Assembly: GCA_036725605.1 (NCBI GenBank)
Contig: DAIMDW010000034.1
Location: forward strand, 1 to 48,932
From: CALBTQ01 sp036725605
GTDB taxonomy: Bacteria; Lernaellota; Lernaellaia; Lernaellales; Lernaellaceae
DNA length: 48,932 nt
Reading direction: 5' to 3'
Of this stretch, positions 15,332-24,047 are shown piece by piece. Every line of letters begins with the position of its first letter. The first letter of the stretch is position 1. The notes beneath the pieces are model-generated. The model saw only the letters and a program-made list of their open reading frames with translations. It was not told the origin of the DNA and searched no databases. The position numbers were made by a program, and so were the translations under genes.

Positions 15332-17668
15332 ATGGTATTTCGACCGAAACAATTGCCGGAATGGGCGACGACCACCACGTTGGTTGCCGAGCCCTCCGAG
15401 GAAAAAAAAGGGTTGGGTTGGGAGCCTGGCGAAGTGCCCGACGCCAATTACTTCAATTGGTTTCAGAACCTGGTGTATGAATGGGTCGCCTACCTTGATC
15501 AACTACCGCAAAACGTGGTGAAAAGCGGTCGCTACGGCGAATGGCGACTGAATTTCGATGAGGATGAGGGCTCCTTTTATTTATCGCTTGACGGCGGAAC
15601 GGTGGATTTCATCAACAACAAAGGTTATAAAATTACCATCTCCGAAGATAAAGTCATCACGCCCACCCTCAATAATTATGACGCGGCCTCCGGATACCGT
15701 CTCGACGCCATCTCGCTCGATTACGATGCGGAGGAGAGGAGTTACGCCTTTACCTACAACGAGAACATTGATGATCCGCTTGGCGGATCCAATAACTATA
15801 TCGCTTTCATCCTGGTCGGCCACGGTGATACTTACATCATGGCCGGTATTCAAATGTTGCCCCAGCTCAACGCCCCGCGCCTGCGCCTGAGTTTCGGGGA
15901 CGGTCGATCGGTGGACAACGCCGACATTACCGGTCTACACATGCTGCAGGAAGCGATCGACCGGCTCAACGCCCATGGCGGCGGCATTATCGAGATTCTC
16001 GGCAACGAGTTCGGCACCTGGCACGACCAGGGGGACATTCGTCTCAAATCGGGCGTGATTATCGACGGCATGAACAAAAGCCTCGTGCGCGTCGGCGCTA
16101 ATTCCAAGAATCCGAATTATGTTTTCCGTATGGAAGGCGGCATGTTGTCCGAGTGTGAATTGCACGAAGATCCCGACGATCCGGGCGTCTACAATCGCAT
16201 CTCCGGTGAAACGGCCGGTTACCAAGCCAATTTTTTTGATGTCGGCATCGGCTCGAAAGTCCAGATTCGTTGCACCAAAGACCAACCGGCGGTCACCTTC
16301 TCCGAAGAGTCGGATGAAGAGTGGGGGATATACAACAGCCACCTGTACGTCATTAAAGAGATCGTCTCGGAAAATACGAACGATGGGAAATACGCGGTTC
16401 TGGTCGATGAAAATTACGATGACGTCAACCTGGTAATCGACTTTGACCGCGACATCAATGAACTGCAGGGGTATTTGGAAACTCGAGTGTACGTGACCCA
16501 GGCCGGCATCCGCAATTTAACGCTTTGCTCGGACTATCCGCCCCAAAATGGCAGCGGTTATTTGATTGGCTGTCTCAAAGCGGCATACACCTATGATTGC
16601 TTTATTGAGGGATGTAATTTCATACATACGGATCCGATCAACCCGGTCCTGGATGTTTCTTATTTCACCTCCTCGGCCGTCTTATCGAAAGCTAACGCGT
16701 TTAAAGGCACCGCCGCCTTGCACCTGAACAAACACCATTGGATGTTGCGCATCAACAAAAACCGATTCCGGTACTGCGAGGCCATGCTCTTTTCCCTCTT
16801 TTTCAAGAGTACATCCTTATCCGAAGGGCAGTACAGCACCGTCCTGATTACCGATAATATCTTCAGCAACCGCGTGAAAATCACCGGGGTTGTCATGGGC
16901 GTCTATTCAGGCAACCTGAACTACCAAAATCCTTATAACCAGTCAGAGCTAATCGCGGAATCATTCGATCTGGAATCCGATTTCAACAAATATTTTGGGA
17001 TTCTCAGTGAATATGAAGCGAAGGAGCACAACTCCGACGGCAGCCATAAAGCCTCGCTGGCCGGCGACGGCCTCGGCGGCGGCGACGGAACGCCGTTTTA
17101 TCTGAAAGCCGATCCGGCAACCTTTACGTTCAGCGGCGATGACAAGTTGTTGACCGTGAAACCTCACAGCATCACCCATGAAAAACTCGAGCGCGTTCAC
17201 GGGTGTTATTACTATGGCGGTTCCGGCGCAACCGATCCGTTTTTTCAAAATTCCAATTTACTTATTGAAATTCCGGCAAATAATGCTGCCTGGACGCCAA
17301 CTCTGGGCACCGCGGTATCCACTTCAACCGCTGAAAAATTTTCTATCACCATTAATGAATTAATCGGCTTGCGTGTCGGCGCTCATATCAATCTCACATT
17401 GGATGGGGGCAGCCTTGGGAAGTATCTTGAATTACGCCTCTACAATAAGATCACTGATGATTTTAGTTTTATTCATGTTTTGGATCGTTTTTTGATACAA
17501 AATTCTTTTGTTTCATTGGTAGATTGCAACATTTGTTTAAACGGAAGTTGCCTTCTGGCTCCTTTACCATCGACAGAGCTGTACTTCGCCATTTATAGAA
17601 GCGCCAACTTCTCTGTCCAAATGCATTTGGGAGAAAACAACAATCGCCTCTACTTTGAAGAAGTGTAA
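15332..17668 (+). CDS. Tail fibre / tailspike 1
   Basis: This 778-aa protein begins with the fibre attachment region (RPKQLPEWATTTTLVAEPSE, GWEPGEVPDANYFNWFQNLV), a pattern shared by many phage and prophage fibres. Residues about 190-500 repeat short strands with Gly turns (INAHGGG-like, IEILGNEFGTWHDQ, LKSGVIIDGMN), consistent with a right-handed parallel beta-helix as in tailspikes. A linker with EHNSDGSHKASLAGDG near 565 leads to a different C-terminal tip (about 630-778) that probably binds the receptor. No enzymatic residues can be assigned. AAGGAG at 15318-15323 precedes ATG 15332. The following gene is a paralogue with a different tip, which suggests two receptor specificities. Confidence 0.85.
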   Translation: MVFRPKQLPEWATTTTLVAEPSEEKKGLGWEPGEVPDANYFNWFQNLVYEWVAYLDQLPQNVVKSGRYGEWRLNFDEDEGSFYLSLDGGTVDFINNKGYKITISEDKVITPTLNNYDAASGYRLDAISLDYDAEERSYAFTYNENIDDPLGGSNNYIAFILVGHGDTYIMAGIQMLPQLNAPRLRLSFGDGRSVDNADITGLHMLQEAIDRLNAHGGGIIEILGNEFGTWHDQGDIRLKSGVIIDGMNKSLVRVGANSKNPNYVFRMEGGMLSECELHEDPDDPGVYNRISGETAGYQANFFDVGIGSKVQIRCTKDQPAVTFSEESDEEWGIYNSHLYVIKEIVSENTNDGKYAVLVDENYDDVNLVIDFDRDINELQGYLETRVYVTQAGIRNLTLCSDYPPQNGSGYLIGCLKAAYTYDCFIEGCNFIHTDPINPVLDVSYFTSSAVLSKANAFKGTAALHLNKHHWMLRINKNRFRYCEAMLFSLFFKSTSLSEGQYSTVLITDNIFSNRVKITGVVMGVYSGNLNYQNPYNQSELIAESFDLESDFNKYFGILSEYEAKEHNSDGSHKASLAGDGLGGGDGTPFYLKADPATFTFSGDDKLLTVKPHSITHEKLERVHGCYYYGGSGATDPFFQNSNLLIEIPANNAAWTPTLGTAVSTSTAEKFSITINELIGLRVGAHINLTLDGGSLGKYLELRLYNKITDDFSFIHVLDRFLIQNSFVSLVDCNICLNGSCLLAPLPSTELYFAIYRSANFSVQMHLGENNNRLYFEEV

Positions 17669-17737
17669 CCAAAACGACCGATTTAGAAATCAACATTACT
17701 CGCAAATAATCCCGGCGTCGCAAGGTTGGAGAACAGT

Positions 17738-20254
17738 ATGTATAACTATCCCGTAAAGTATCCCACTTGGGCTTTCGACAGCACAAGTTTAAAAAGTGAG
17801 ATGGGCCTGGGCAAACGCCGAGCCGGTTGGGAAATGGGGGAAAAACCTCCCGCGCACTATTGGAACTGGTATAAAAACCTGATTGAGAATTGGACAAAAT
17901 ATCTGGATTCCTACTTCGCCGCCATTAGCCCCTGCGGACGTTACGACGATTGGGAAATATACCTTACCGGCGGCAATATCAGAATCGACGTTCCGGAAAA
18001 TGCCCTCTACAAGACAGTCCAAGGCTATACGGTGGGTTTACCGGCGACTACCACCATTACTCCCGTCGCCTATCCTGACGGAGAGGAAGGCATTCGCACT
18101 GACGCCATCGTTTTGAATTTGGATGACGGCCCCGACAATGTAAGCTTCGCATATCAGGTCGACTTCGATGTTTGCACAGGTTTTTACAGCAGCAATCTGG
18201 TCGCCCTGGTCATCGTTTCCGATTACGAAGATCCCATGATCGTTAAAGCGCCGCGCATCAAAGATTTCCGTATACGGGCGATTTATGGTGACGGTAAGGA
18301 TTCCACCAATCCCGATGTTGTCGGTCTGCATAGCCTGCAAACGGCGGTTAATTACTTGAACATGCGCGGCGGCGGCGTGGTCGAAGTGTTCGGTCAGAAC
18401 TTCCGTGATTGGCATGACGTCCATGAACTGAATCTGAAGTCGAATGTGATCATCGACGGAATCCATCAAACCGAAATCAAACTGGGCCAACGATACTACA
18501 CTGAAACAGGAGAAGATCCGGATGACGACTCGCAGCCCTCATACCTAATCAGACTGAAGGGCGGCAAACAGTACTTGAGCTGTTTTTCTTATGATCCCAC
18601 CGAAACAAAACATATAAATTGTTTGAAGTGGGTTGATCCGGGGCACTTCAGTTTCTTTGGTTACGGTATCGGCACGCGAATCGTGATCAACGGATCGAGC
18701 GATCCGCGTGAAAGCGGCTTGAATTATATTATTTCGAGATTTGATCTGGATGATATCGAAGACGGCAACGTCCATTCCGTCTATCTGACGACCGAAACCG
18801 GATTGGTGCCGAATCTCATGCAAGAAATCACCGATTTTTTTGATACCGTCCATAATGAGATAAACAATAACATCGGCAATTTAAGAGTCCATATGTTGAT
18901 TCGTGGAGCCGGCTTGCGAAATCTGACACTCCGCGGAAACGGGCTCGAACCGGAGGAGGGAACCACATCCAACGTGGTTGTATTTGATCAAACCTATGAT
19001 TGCTTCGTTGAAAATTGCCGTTTTATGTTTAAAGACACTTCCGAACTGGCCGGTGAGATGAATTATCTATATTTGGAGGATTACAACGATTTTGTTTCCA
19101 TTCGAAACAATATCTTTTGCCATTCGTCATATCTCACCGCCGACCTCAATACCCGCTCAGACTCCGATTTGCTTCTGGGAGTAGTACAAATAACCGGCAA
19201 CATCTTTTTTAGCGACGTGTACGTTCATTCCAATGAAAGTATTGATGTCGGAGGTTCCGGGGAGGTTTCCGTCCCAAATTCCACCGTCAGCGGAATCTTC
19301 AGCCGAAATATTGTGGTGGAAAGCGACCTGGAGCTGCCCCAATCGCTACTGGGTCTGCAAGGACTTGGCGAACGCAACGAACATCATTTGAATGGTTTGC
19401 ATCACGCCTCGGTTTTCAACGGCCAAGGGTTGATCGTGCCTTCCTCCAGCTCCTCCCAGTTCCAGGTGAACCTCGGATCTTCTCCCGACACGATTCAGTT
19501 CGACGACGACGGCATGTTGTGGTTTCCCGACAAAGACACCGGCACTCCGCTCGACCGAAGATGCATTCAGCCGATTGGAATGCGTTATTTTGTCGCTTTT
19601 CAATCGCTTACTCTCAATAGCTGCAATTCTGATAGCGGCCAAACCTACATCCCGTTCAATTTTAAGCATATAAAGGTCTTGAGCAACGCCGCCGAAATCG
19701 AGAAATCAACCGATTATTGGCGTTTCGTCGCCAATCGTGAGATGGTTATTCGCATGAACGTCATGACCTCCATCACTAACTGGGAAGCCTCAAACGGCGA
19801 TTCATTGCGGTTATTCTACCTAATTCAAACCAGAGATAACGCACCGAAAATCTATCAAAACCCAAGTACCGACTCTCTTACATATTATTACTACAATTCC
19901 GGCGATGACACCTATACGCCTGTCCATTTGGCGAATACCACCTTTCAGGTGGATGTCTCTCAGATAACCACTCTTAACACCGCCAACACCGGCGCCGTGA
20001 ACCTGACCACCAATTTGACGCCGTCGGCAGCTCAAAACACCGCGGTGTTCTTGGTTCATACCGGCGTAACCCTTGACAGATTCTTTGCTTTTTCAGACCT
20101 GGACTCCAGCTACTTGTTGAGCCTCAAGGGCGAAACGGTGTTGAAACTGAACAAGGATGAAACAATTCAAATCGGCATCGCCAACACTTCCGAGGCCACT
20201 GCGAAGCTGGAACACGGCTTCGGCGATACCTACATTTGCATCGAAGAAATCTAG
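17738..20254 (+). CDS. Tail fibre / tailspike 2, paralogue of fibre 1
   Basis: Start chosen at ATG 17738 (838 aa), because GGAGA at 17728-17732 fits it; the upstream TTG 17726 would put the ribosome site inside the gene. The N-terminus (YPTWAFDSTSLKSEMGLGKR, GWEMGEKPPAHYWNWYKNLI) matches the attachment region of fibre 1, and the beta-helix part aligns motif by motif (LHSLQTAVNYLNMRGGGVVE, FRDWHDVHELNLKSNVIIDG). A Cys-containing region YDCFVENCRF also matches fibre 1. After residue about 560 the sequence diverges into a Ser/Thr/Asn-rich tip without similarity to fibre 1. The duplication with tip replacement is typical of host-range diversification. The gene ends at a strong terminator. Confidence 0.85.
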   Translation: MYNYPVKYPTWAFDSTSLKSEMGLGKRRAGWEMGEKPPAHYWNWYKNLIENWTKYLDSYFAAISPCGRYDDWEIYLTGGNIRIDVPENALYKTVQGYTVGLPATTTITPVAYPDGEEGIRTDAIVLNLDDGPDNVSFAYQVDFDVCTGFYSSNLVALVIVSDYEDPMIVKAPRIKDFRIRAIYGDGKDSTNPDVVGLHSLQTAVNYLNMRGGGVVEVFGQNFRDWHDVHELNLKSNVIIDGIHQTEIKLGQRYYTETGEDPDDDSQPSYLIRLKGGKQYLSCFSYDPTETKHINCLKWVDPGHFSFFGYGIGTRIVINGSSDPRESGLNYIISRFDLDDIEDGNVHSVYLTTETGLVPNLMQEITDFFDTVHNEINNNIGNLRVHMLIRGAGLRNLTLRGNGLEPEEGTTSNVVVFDQTYDCFVENCRFMFKDTSELAGEMNYLYLEDYNDFVSIRNNIFCHSSYLTADLNTRSDSDLLLGVVQITGNIFFSDVYVHSNESIDVGGSGEVSVPNSTVSGIFSRNIVVESDLELPQSLLGLQGLGERNEHHLNGLHHASVFNGQGLIVPSSSSSQFQVNLGSSPDTIQFDDDGMLWFPDKDTGTPLDRRCIQPIGMRYFVAFQSLTLNSCNSDSGQTYIPFNFKHIKVLSNAAEIEKSTDYWRFVANREMVIRMNVMTSITNWEASNGDSLRLFYLIQTRDNAPKIYQNPSTDSLTYYYYNSGDDTYTPVHLANTTFQVDVSQITTLNTANTGAVNLTTNLTPSAAQNTAVFLVHTGVTLDRFFAFSDLDSSYLLSLKGETVLKLNKDETIQIGIANTSEATAKLEHGFGDTYICIEEI

Positions 20255-20255
20255 T

Positions 20256-20275
20256 CGTCGGCCACCGACGTTTTT
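20256..20275 (+). terminator. Intrinsic terminator closing the tail operon
   Basis: CGTCGG and CCGACG form a perfect 6-bp stem with a 3-base loop (CCA), followed directly by TTTTT. It begins 2 bp after the stop codon of fibre 2. Confidence 0.85.
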
Positions 20276-20321
20276 CCCTCATGTTCTTTTTCCTTTAGCG
20301 ACGCCGGCCGGACTGCCGTAC

Positions 20322-20349
20322 CTGAGAACGCTTCTCGAAATAATATAAT
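20322..20349 (+). promoter_or_regulatory. Sigma-70-like promoter for the surface-modification cassette
   Basis: A perfect -10 hexamer TATAAT lies at 20344-20349. CTGAGA at 20322-20327 matches the -35 consensus at 4 of 6 positions with 16-bp spacing. The site sits in an AT-rich pocket between the fibre terminator and the first glycosyltransferase gene, so it would start a transcript independent of the tail operon. Confidence 0.55.
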
Positions 20350-20356
20350 AAATAGT

Positions 20357-20389
20357 CGACGCCGGCGTCGCTCCCCTGCGGGGGCTTTT
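20357..20389 (+). promoter_or_regulatory. Leader palindrome and terminator-like hairpin upstream of the modification cassette
   Basis: CGACGCC/GGCGTCG (20357-20370) is a perfect 14-bp palindrome starting where transcription from the TATAAT box would begin. Next to it CCCC-TGC-GGGG (about 20373-20383) forms a GC hairpin followed by CTTTTC. The first ORF begins 30 bp later. This arrangement could act as an operator with an attenuator, or the hairpin may be a second terminator for upstream transcripts. Confidence 0.5.
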
Positions 20390-20418
20390 CATCAACGCAT
20401 CTATCAGACGGAAAGCCA

Positions 20419-22305
20419 ATGGCTTTGATTTGGTCCAACAGCGGATTGGCAGGTGGTTTCAACATCCAATCCAGTGGAGGAAACGGCTTGCCGATCAGCA
20501 AACGCTCATCCGTGCGCGGCGACTACACGGTGACCAGGAAAACGGCGACGGAACAGGAGACTCCCCCCGGGTCGGTGCGCTACGACGCGATCGAGGCCTC
20601 GGTGGCTTCAATTCCGGCGCGCAAGGAATCGCTGCGCGTGGTAGTGCAGCGCATTTTGCCGCAGGTCGACCGCCTGCACGTGTACTTGAACAATTATCCG
20701 CGGACGCCGTCCTGGCTCAAGCACGCGAAGATTGACGTGGCGCACAGCCGGGACCACGGCGACCGTGGCGACGCCGGCAAGTTTTTCTGGTGCGACAGCG
20801 TCGCGGGCTATCACTTCACGCTCGATGACGACCTGCTGTATCCGCCCGACTACGTCGCGACGATGATCGAGAAAATCGAGGACTACGGCCGGCACGCCGT
20901 GGTGACCGCGCACGGCAGCATGCTGCGCGAGCCGTTTAACGGTTATTTACAATCAAGAGATGTATACAGTTTTTGCGGCCGGGTGCGAACCGACACCCCG
21001 GTTCACATCCCAGGAACCGGTTGCCTTGCCTACCACACGGAGACCCTCACACTCTACCGATCCGACTTCGCAGTCGCAAACCTGGCCGATGTCTGGTTCG
21101 CCCTGGCCGCAAAAAGACAACAAACGCCGCTGGTGGTTGTGGCGCATCCGGAACAGTGGATCGTCGAGCTGCCGCGCGGCCAACAAACGTCCATCTATCG
21201 CCGGACGCTGACCGACGATTCGCCGATCACCGCACTGCTCAAAGACAATATGCCGTGGCCGCGGCCGCGCCTGCCCCTGCCCGCGCCGTCGACCGGCCGG
21301 CCGCGTCTGCTGCATGTCTACCCCTTCGATTTCGTGATGGGCGGCACCGAGCGCTTCATCTATGAGATGTGCAACCAGACGTTCCGTCTGTTCGACAATC
21401 ACGTGCTCGTGCCGTGGTACCGGGCGAAATACCGCTTCAACAACCGCAACGCCGCGCTGCACGTCGTCGCCCGTTCGTTGCCGCACCTGGTGCAGGAGGT
21501 CATCGCCCATCTGAGCCCCGACGTGCTGATCCATCATCATCCGTACGATCTGCCGCAGGCGCGTTACGGCGCGTTTCTGCCCGAAAGCGGCCGGGTGATC
21601 GGCGTGATGCACAGCGATCAGTTGGGCAACGCGGACCTGCCGGCCTGCACCTGGGCGCGCCCGCGCAAGCTGATCGCGATGGCGCCGCAGGCGACGCCGC
21701 ACGCCGGTTGGCAGGGGGTGGACATCGCGCCGATGCGCCTGGGCGTGAATCTGGCGCGCTACCGCAAGGTCGCGCGACCGGAAAATTCGACGCCGACCGC
21801 GTGCATCGTGGCGCGGCTGGACAAGAACAAAATTCCGCCCTCGTTTCTCAAAGCGCTGCAGCGCAAGGGCCTGGGCGACTGGCGGATCGACGTCATCGGC
21901 GAGGCTTACACCGATTACGGACGGCAATGCGCCGAAGCGTTGCGCGCGATTCCCGGCGTGCGCGTCATGGCGCCTTACGAGCCGGATTTCATGAACGAGG
22001 TGTATCCGCGCTACGACGCGCTGCTGGTGCCCAGTCTTTCCGAAGGCGGCAGCTACGTGATCGGCGAGGCGATGGCCTGCGGCCTGCCGATCGTCGCCCG
22101 GCGCGTGGGCGGCATTCCCTACGCGACCGGCGGTCATGCGCTGTTGGGGCGCAGCGACGACGAACTGCTCGACCTGCTGCAGCGACTTTCCGCCACGCCG
22201 TTGCGCGCCGCCTGGAGCGCCAAAGCGAGCGAGGGCGCGGCCTCGTTGCACGATTTGCGCGAACAAACCACGCAGTTCGTGCGCATCATCCAAGAAATTC
22301 TTTGA
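20419..22305 (+). CDS. Bidomain glycosyltransferase (GT-A/GT2-like plus GT-B/GT4-like)
   Basis: The 628-aa protein joins two transferases. Residues about 55-270 are a GT-A fold: SIPARKESLRVVVQRILPQV, then YHFTLDDDLLYPPDYV, whose DDD (near 136) is the metal/nucleotide-sugar motif. Residues about 295-628 are GT-B: a glycine loop FVMGGTERFIYEM, the acceptor half, ACIVARLDKNKIP, and the donor-site block PSLSEGGSYVIGEAMACGLP with its EX7E-like arrangement. The first 50 residues (Gly/Ser/Asn-rich, WSNSGLAGGFNIQSSGG) belong to neither domain. It probably adds two successive sugars to a surface glycan or to a virion protein. It is the first gene after the promoter and hairpin and starts the cassette. 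Confidence 0.85.
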   Translation: MALIWSNSGLAGGFNIQSSGGNGLPISKRSSVRGDYTVTRKTATEQETPPGSVRYDAIEASVASIPARKESLRVVVQRILPQVDRLHVYLNNYPRTPSWLKHAKIDVAHSRDHGDRGDAGKFFWCDSVAGYHFTLDDDLLYPPDYVATMIEKIEDYGRHAVVTAHGSMLREPFNGYLQSRDVYSFCGRVRTDTPVHIPGTGCLAYHTETLTLYRSDFAVANLADVWFALAAKRQQTPLVVVAHPEQWIVELPRGQQTSIYRRTLTDDSPITALLKDNMPWPRPRLPLPAPSTGRPRLLHVYPFDFVMGGTERFIYEMCNQTFRLFDNHVLVPWYRAKYRFNNRNAALHVVARSLPHLVQEVIAHLSPDVLIHHHPYDLPQARYGAFLPESGRVIGVMHSDQLGNADLPACTWARPRKLIAMAPQATPHAGWQGVDIAPMRLGVNLARYRKVARPENSTPTACIVARLDKNKIPPSFLKALQRKGLGDWRIDVIGEAYTDYGRQCAEALRAIPGVRVMAPYEPDFMNEVYPRYDALLVPSLSEGGSYVIGEAMACGLPIVARRVGGIPYATGGHALLGRSDDELLDLLQRLSATPLRAAWSAKASEGAASLHDLREQTTQFVRIIQEIL

Positions 22306-22325
22306 AAGGAAATAGGCAAGCAAAC

Positions 22326-24047
22326 ATGTGCGGCATCGCCGGAATTTACGGACCGGGGCAGCTCGAACCGATGTTGGCCCGCCTGCAGCATCGCGGGCCC
22401 GACGAAAGCGGAACCTTCGCGGACAAAAACGTGCAACTCGGCGTACGACGCTTGAACGTGATTGACCTGACGACCGGCAGTCAGCCGATCTACAACGAGG
22501 ACGGTTCGCTGGTCGTCGTGTTCAACGGCGAGATTTTCAACTACCGGACGCTGCGCGACGAGTTGAAAAAGGCCGGGCACGAATTTCTCACCGAGTCCGA
22601 CACCGAGGTGATCGTGCATGCCTACGAGCAATGGGGCATGCACTGCCTGCAGCGCTTCATCGGGCAGTACGCCTTTTGTCTGTACGACGGCATCAAGTTG
22701 ATTCTGGTGCGCGACCGGATGGGCGAAAAGCCGCTGTACTACCATCGCCGCAAGGATCGCTTCGTGTTCGCCAGCGAGATCAAGGCGATGTTGCCGCAGG
22801 TGGAAACGCGGCCGCACCTCACCGACGAATTCTGGGCCTTTGAAATGCCGGCCGAGGGCGAAACGCTCTTCGAGGACATTTACGAAGTGCCGCCGGCGAC
22901 CTACGTGACCTTCGAGCCGGGCAAGCCGCTGATCGTGACGACCTACTGGGAAATTCCGCAACCGCCGGACTACCCGCGCCGGGAAGACGACCTGGTCGAG
23001 GAGTTGCGCTTCCTGCTGACCGACGCGGTGGAACTGCGCCTGCGGGCCGACGTGCCGGTGGGCGTCTCGCTGTCGGGCGGACTGGATTCGTCGATCATCG
23101 CCTGCCTGGCCAAGCCGGAATACGTGTTCAGTTGCCGCTTCGCTTTGGGCGAGAAATACGACGAGTGGCATTACGCGCGACAGATCGCCCGGCACATCGG
23201 CGCGCACCAGGTGACCGTCAGCCCGACCGCGCAGGACATGCGCCGCATGCTGCCCACGATCGTCTGGCATTTGGATCAGCCGATCGCCACGGCCAGTCCG
23301 ATCGGCGATTTCATGATCGCGCAGGCGGCGGCCGACAAGGTCATCGTGCTGCTGGGCGGGCAAGGCGCGGACGAATGCTTCGGCGGATACGCGCGCTATC
23401 TGGCGATGACCGGCGCGCGCGAGGACGCGTACCATACGCCGCTGCTCGAACCGTATCGGCCGATGCTCGATTACCTGTGGAGTTGCGCGGAGGAAACCGA
23501 TGCGGCCGGGCGCTATTTTCACCTGCTGCAGCGCATGGCCTGCGACGAACCCGCGCGCCACAAAATGACCGTGCGCAAGTATTTCCAGAGTTATCAGGAC
23601 CCCGTCGACGCGATGGGCTACACCGATATTCATCTGACGCTGCCGGCGCTGATTCAGATGAACGACCGGTCCACCGCGGCGTACGGGTTGGAAAACCGCA
23701 ATCCCTTTCTGGATCATCGATTGGTCGAATTCGCTTTTTCCTTGCCTCCGGGATTAAAAATCAAGGAATGGCAGACAAAATATCTTCTGCGTCGGGCCGT
23801 GCGTGATCTTGTGCCCGAAGAGATCCTCAACCGGAAAGACAAAAAAGGTCTGGTTGTTCCGTTCGGACCTTGGTTGTCCAATCTGTTGAACGACTGGCGA
23901 GAGAACCTCCTTCTGTCCCTCCAGCAACGATTGGTCCTACCGGTCATGCCGGCCCGACGCAGAGAATTCGACCGCAGCCACTACACGCTGATCACGCTGG
24001 AACTTTGGTTCCGTAACTTTTTCCCCGATTGGAGAGCGGATCAATGA
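22326..24047 (+). CDS. asnB: Asparagine synthase (glutamine-hydrolysing)-like amidotransferase
   Basis: This 573-aa protein starts MCGIAGIYG, so Cys2 is the class II glutaminase nucleophile after Met removal. The glutaminase half includes RHRGPDES-like (LQHRGPDESGTF), RLNVIDL and FNGEIFNY. The synthetase half has the ATP pyrophosphatase loop SLSGGLDSS near residue 248 and the later GGQGADECFGGY, both intact. It could make asparagine, but members in glycan clusters amidate uronic acids of O-antigens and capsules, which the surrounding glycosyltransferases favour here. The gene follows the bidomain transferase by 20 bp with AAAGGAAA upstream, and overlaps the methyltransferase by ATGA. Confidence 0.9.
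   Translation: MCGIAGIYGPGQLEPMLARLQHRGPDESGTFADKNVQLGVRRLNVIDLTTGSQPIYNEDGSLVVVFNGEIFNYRTLRDELKKAGHEFLTESDTEVIVHAYEQWGMHCLQRFIGQYAFCLYDGIKLILVRDRMGEKPLYYHRRKDRFVFASEIKAMLPQVETRPHLTDEFWAFEMPAEGETLFEDIYEVPPATYVTFEPGKPLIVTTYWEIPQPPDYPRREDDLVEELRFLLTDAVELRLRADVPVGVSLSGGLDSSIIACLAKPEYVFSCRFALGEKYDEWHYARQIARHIGAHQVTVSPTAQDMRRMLPTIVWHLDQPIATASPIGDFMIAQAAADKVIVLLGGQGADECFGGYARYLAMTGAREDAYHTPLLEPYRPMLDYLWSCAEETDAAGRYFHLLQRMACDEPARHKMTVRKYFQSYQDPVDAMGYTDIHLTLPALIQMNDRSTAAYGLENRNPFLDHRLVEFAFSLPPGLKIKEWQTKYLLRRAVRDLVPEEILNRKDKKGLVVPFGPWLSNLLNDWRENLLLSLQQRLVLPVMPARRREFDRSHYTLITLELWFRNFFPDWRADQ

Noticed and set aside
15332..20254. Assigning the fibres as pectate lyases or other glycan-cleaving enzymes
   Set aside because: The beta-helix pattern is structural; no catalytic residues can be named from sequence.
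21369..22325. Upstream in-frame extension of asnB giving an 892-aa product
   Set aside because: It overlaps the bidomain glycosyltransferase, and class II amidotransferases need Cys at position 2, which fixes the start at ATG 22326.
20953..23717. Long - strand open frames (456 and 527 codons) across the glycosyltransferase and asnB genes
   Set aside because: Products are Arg/His/Gln-rich shadows without domains; the + strand proteins have intact catalytic motifs.
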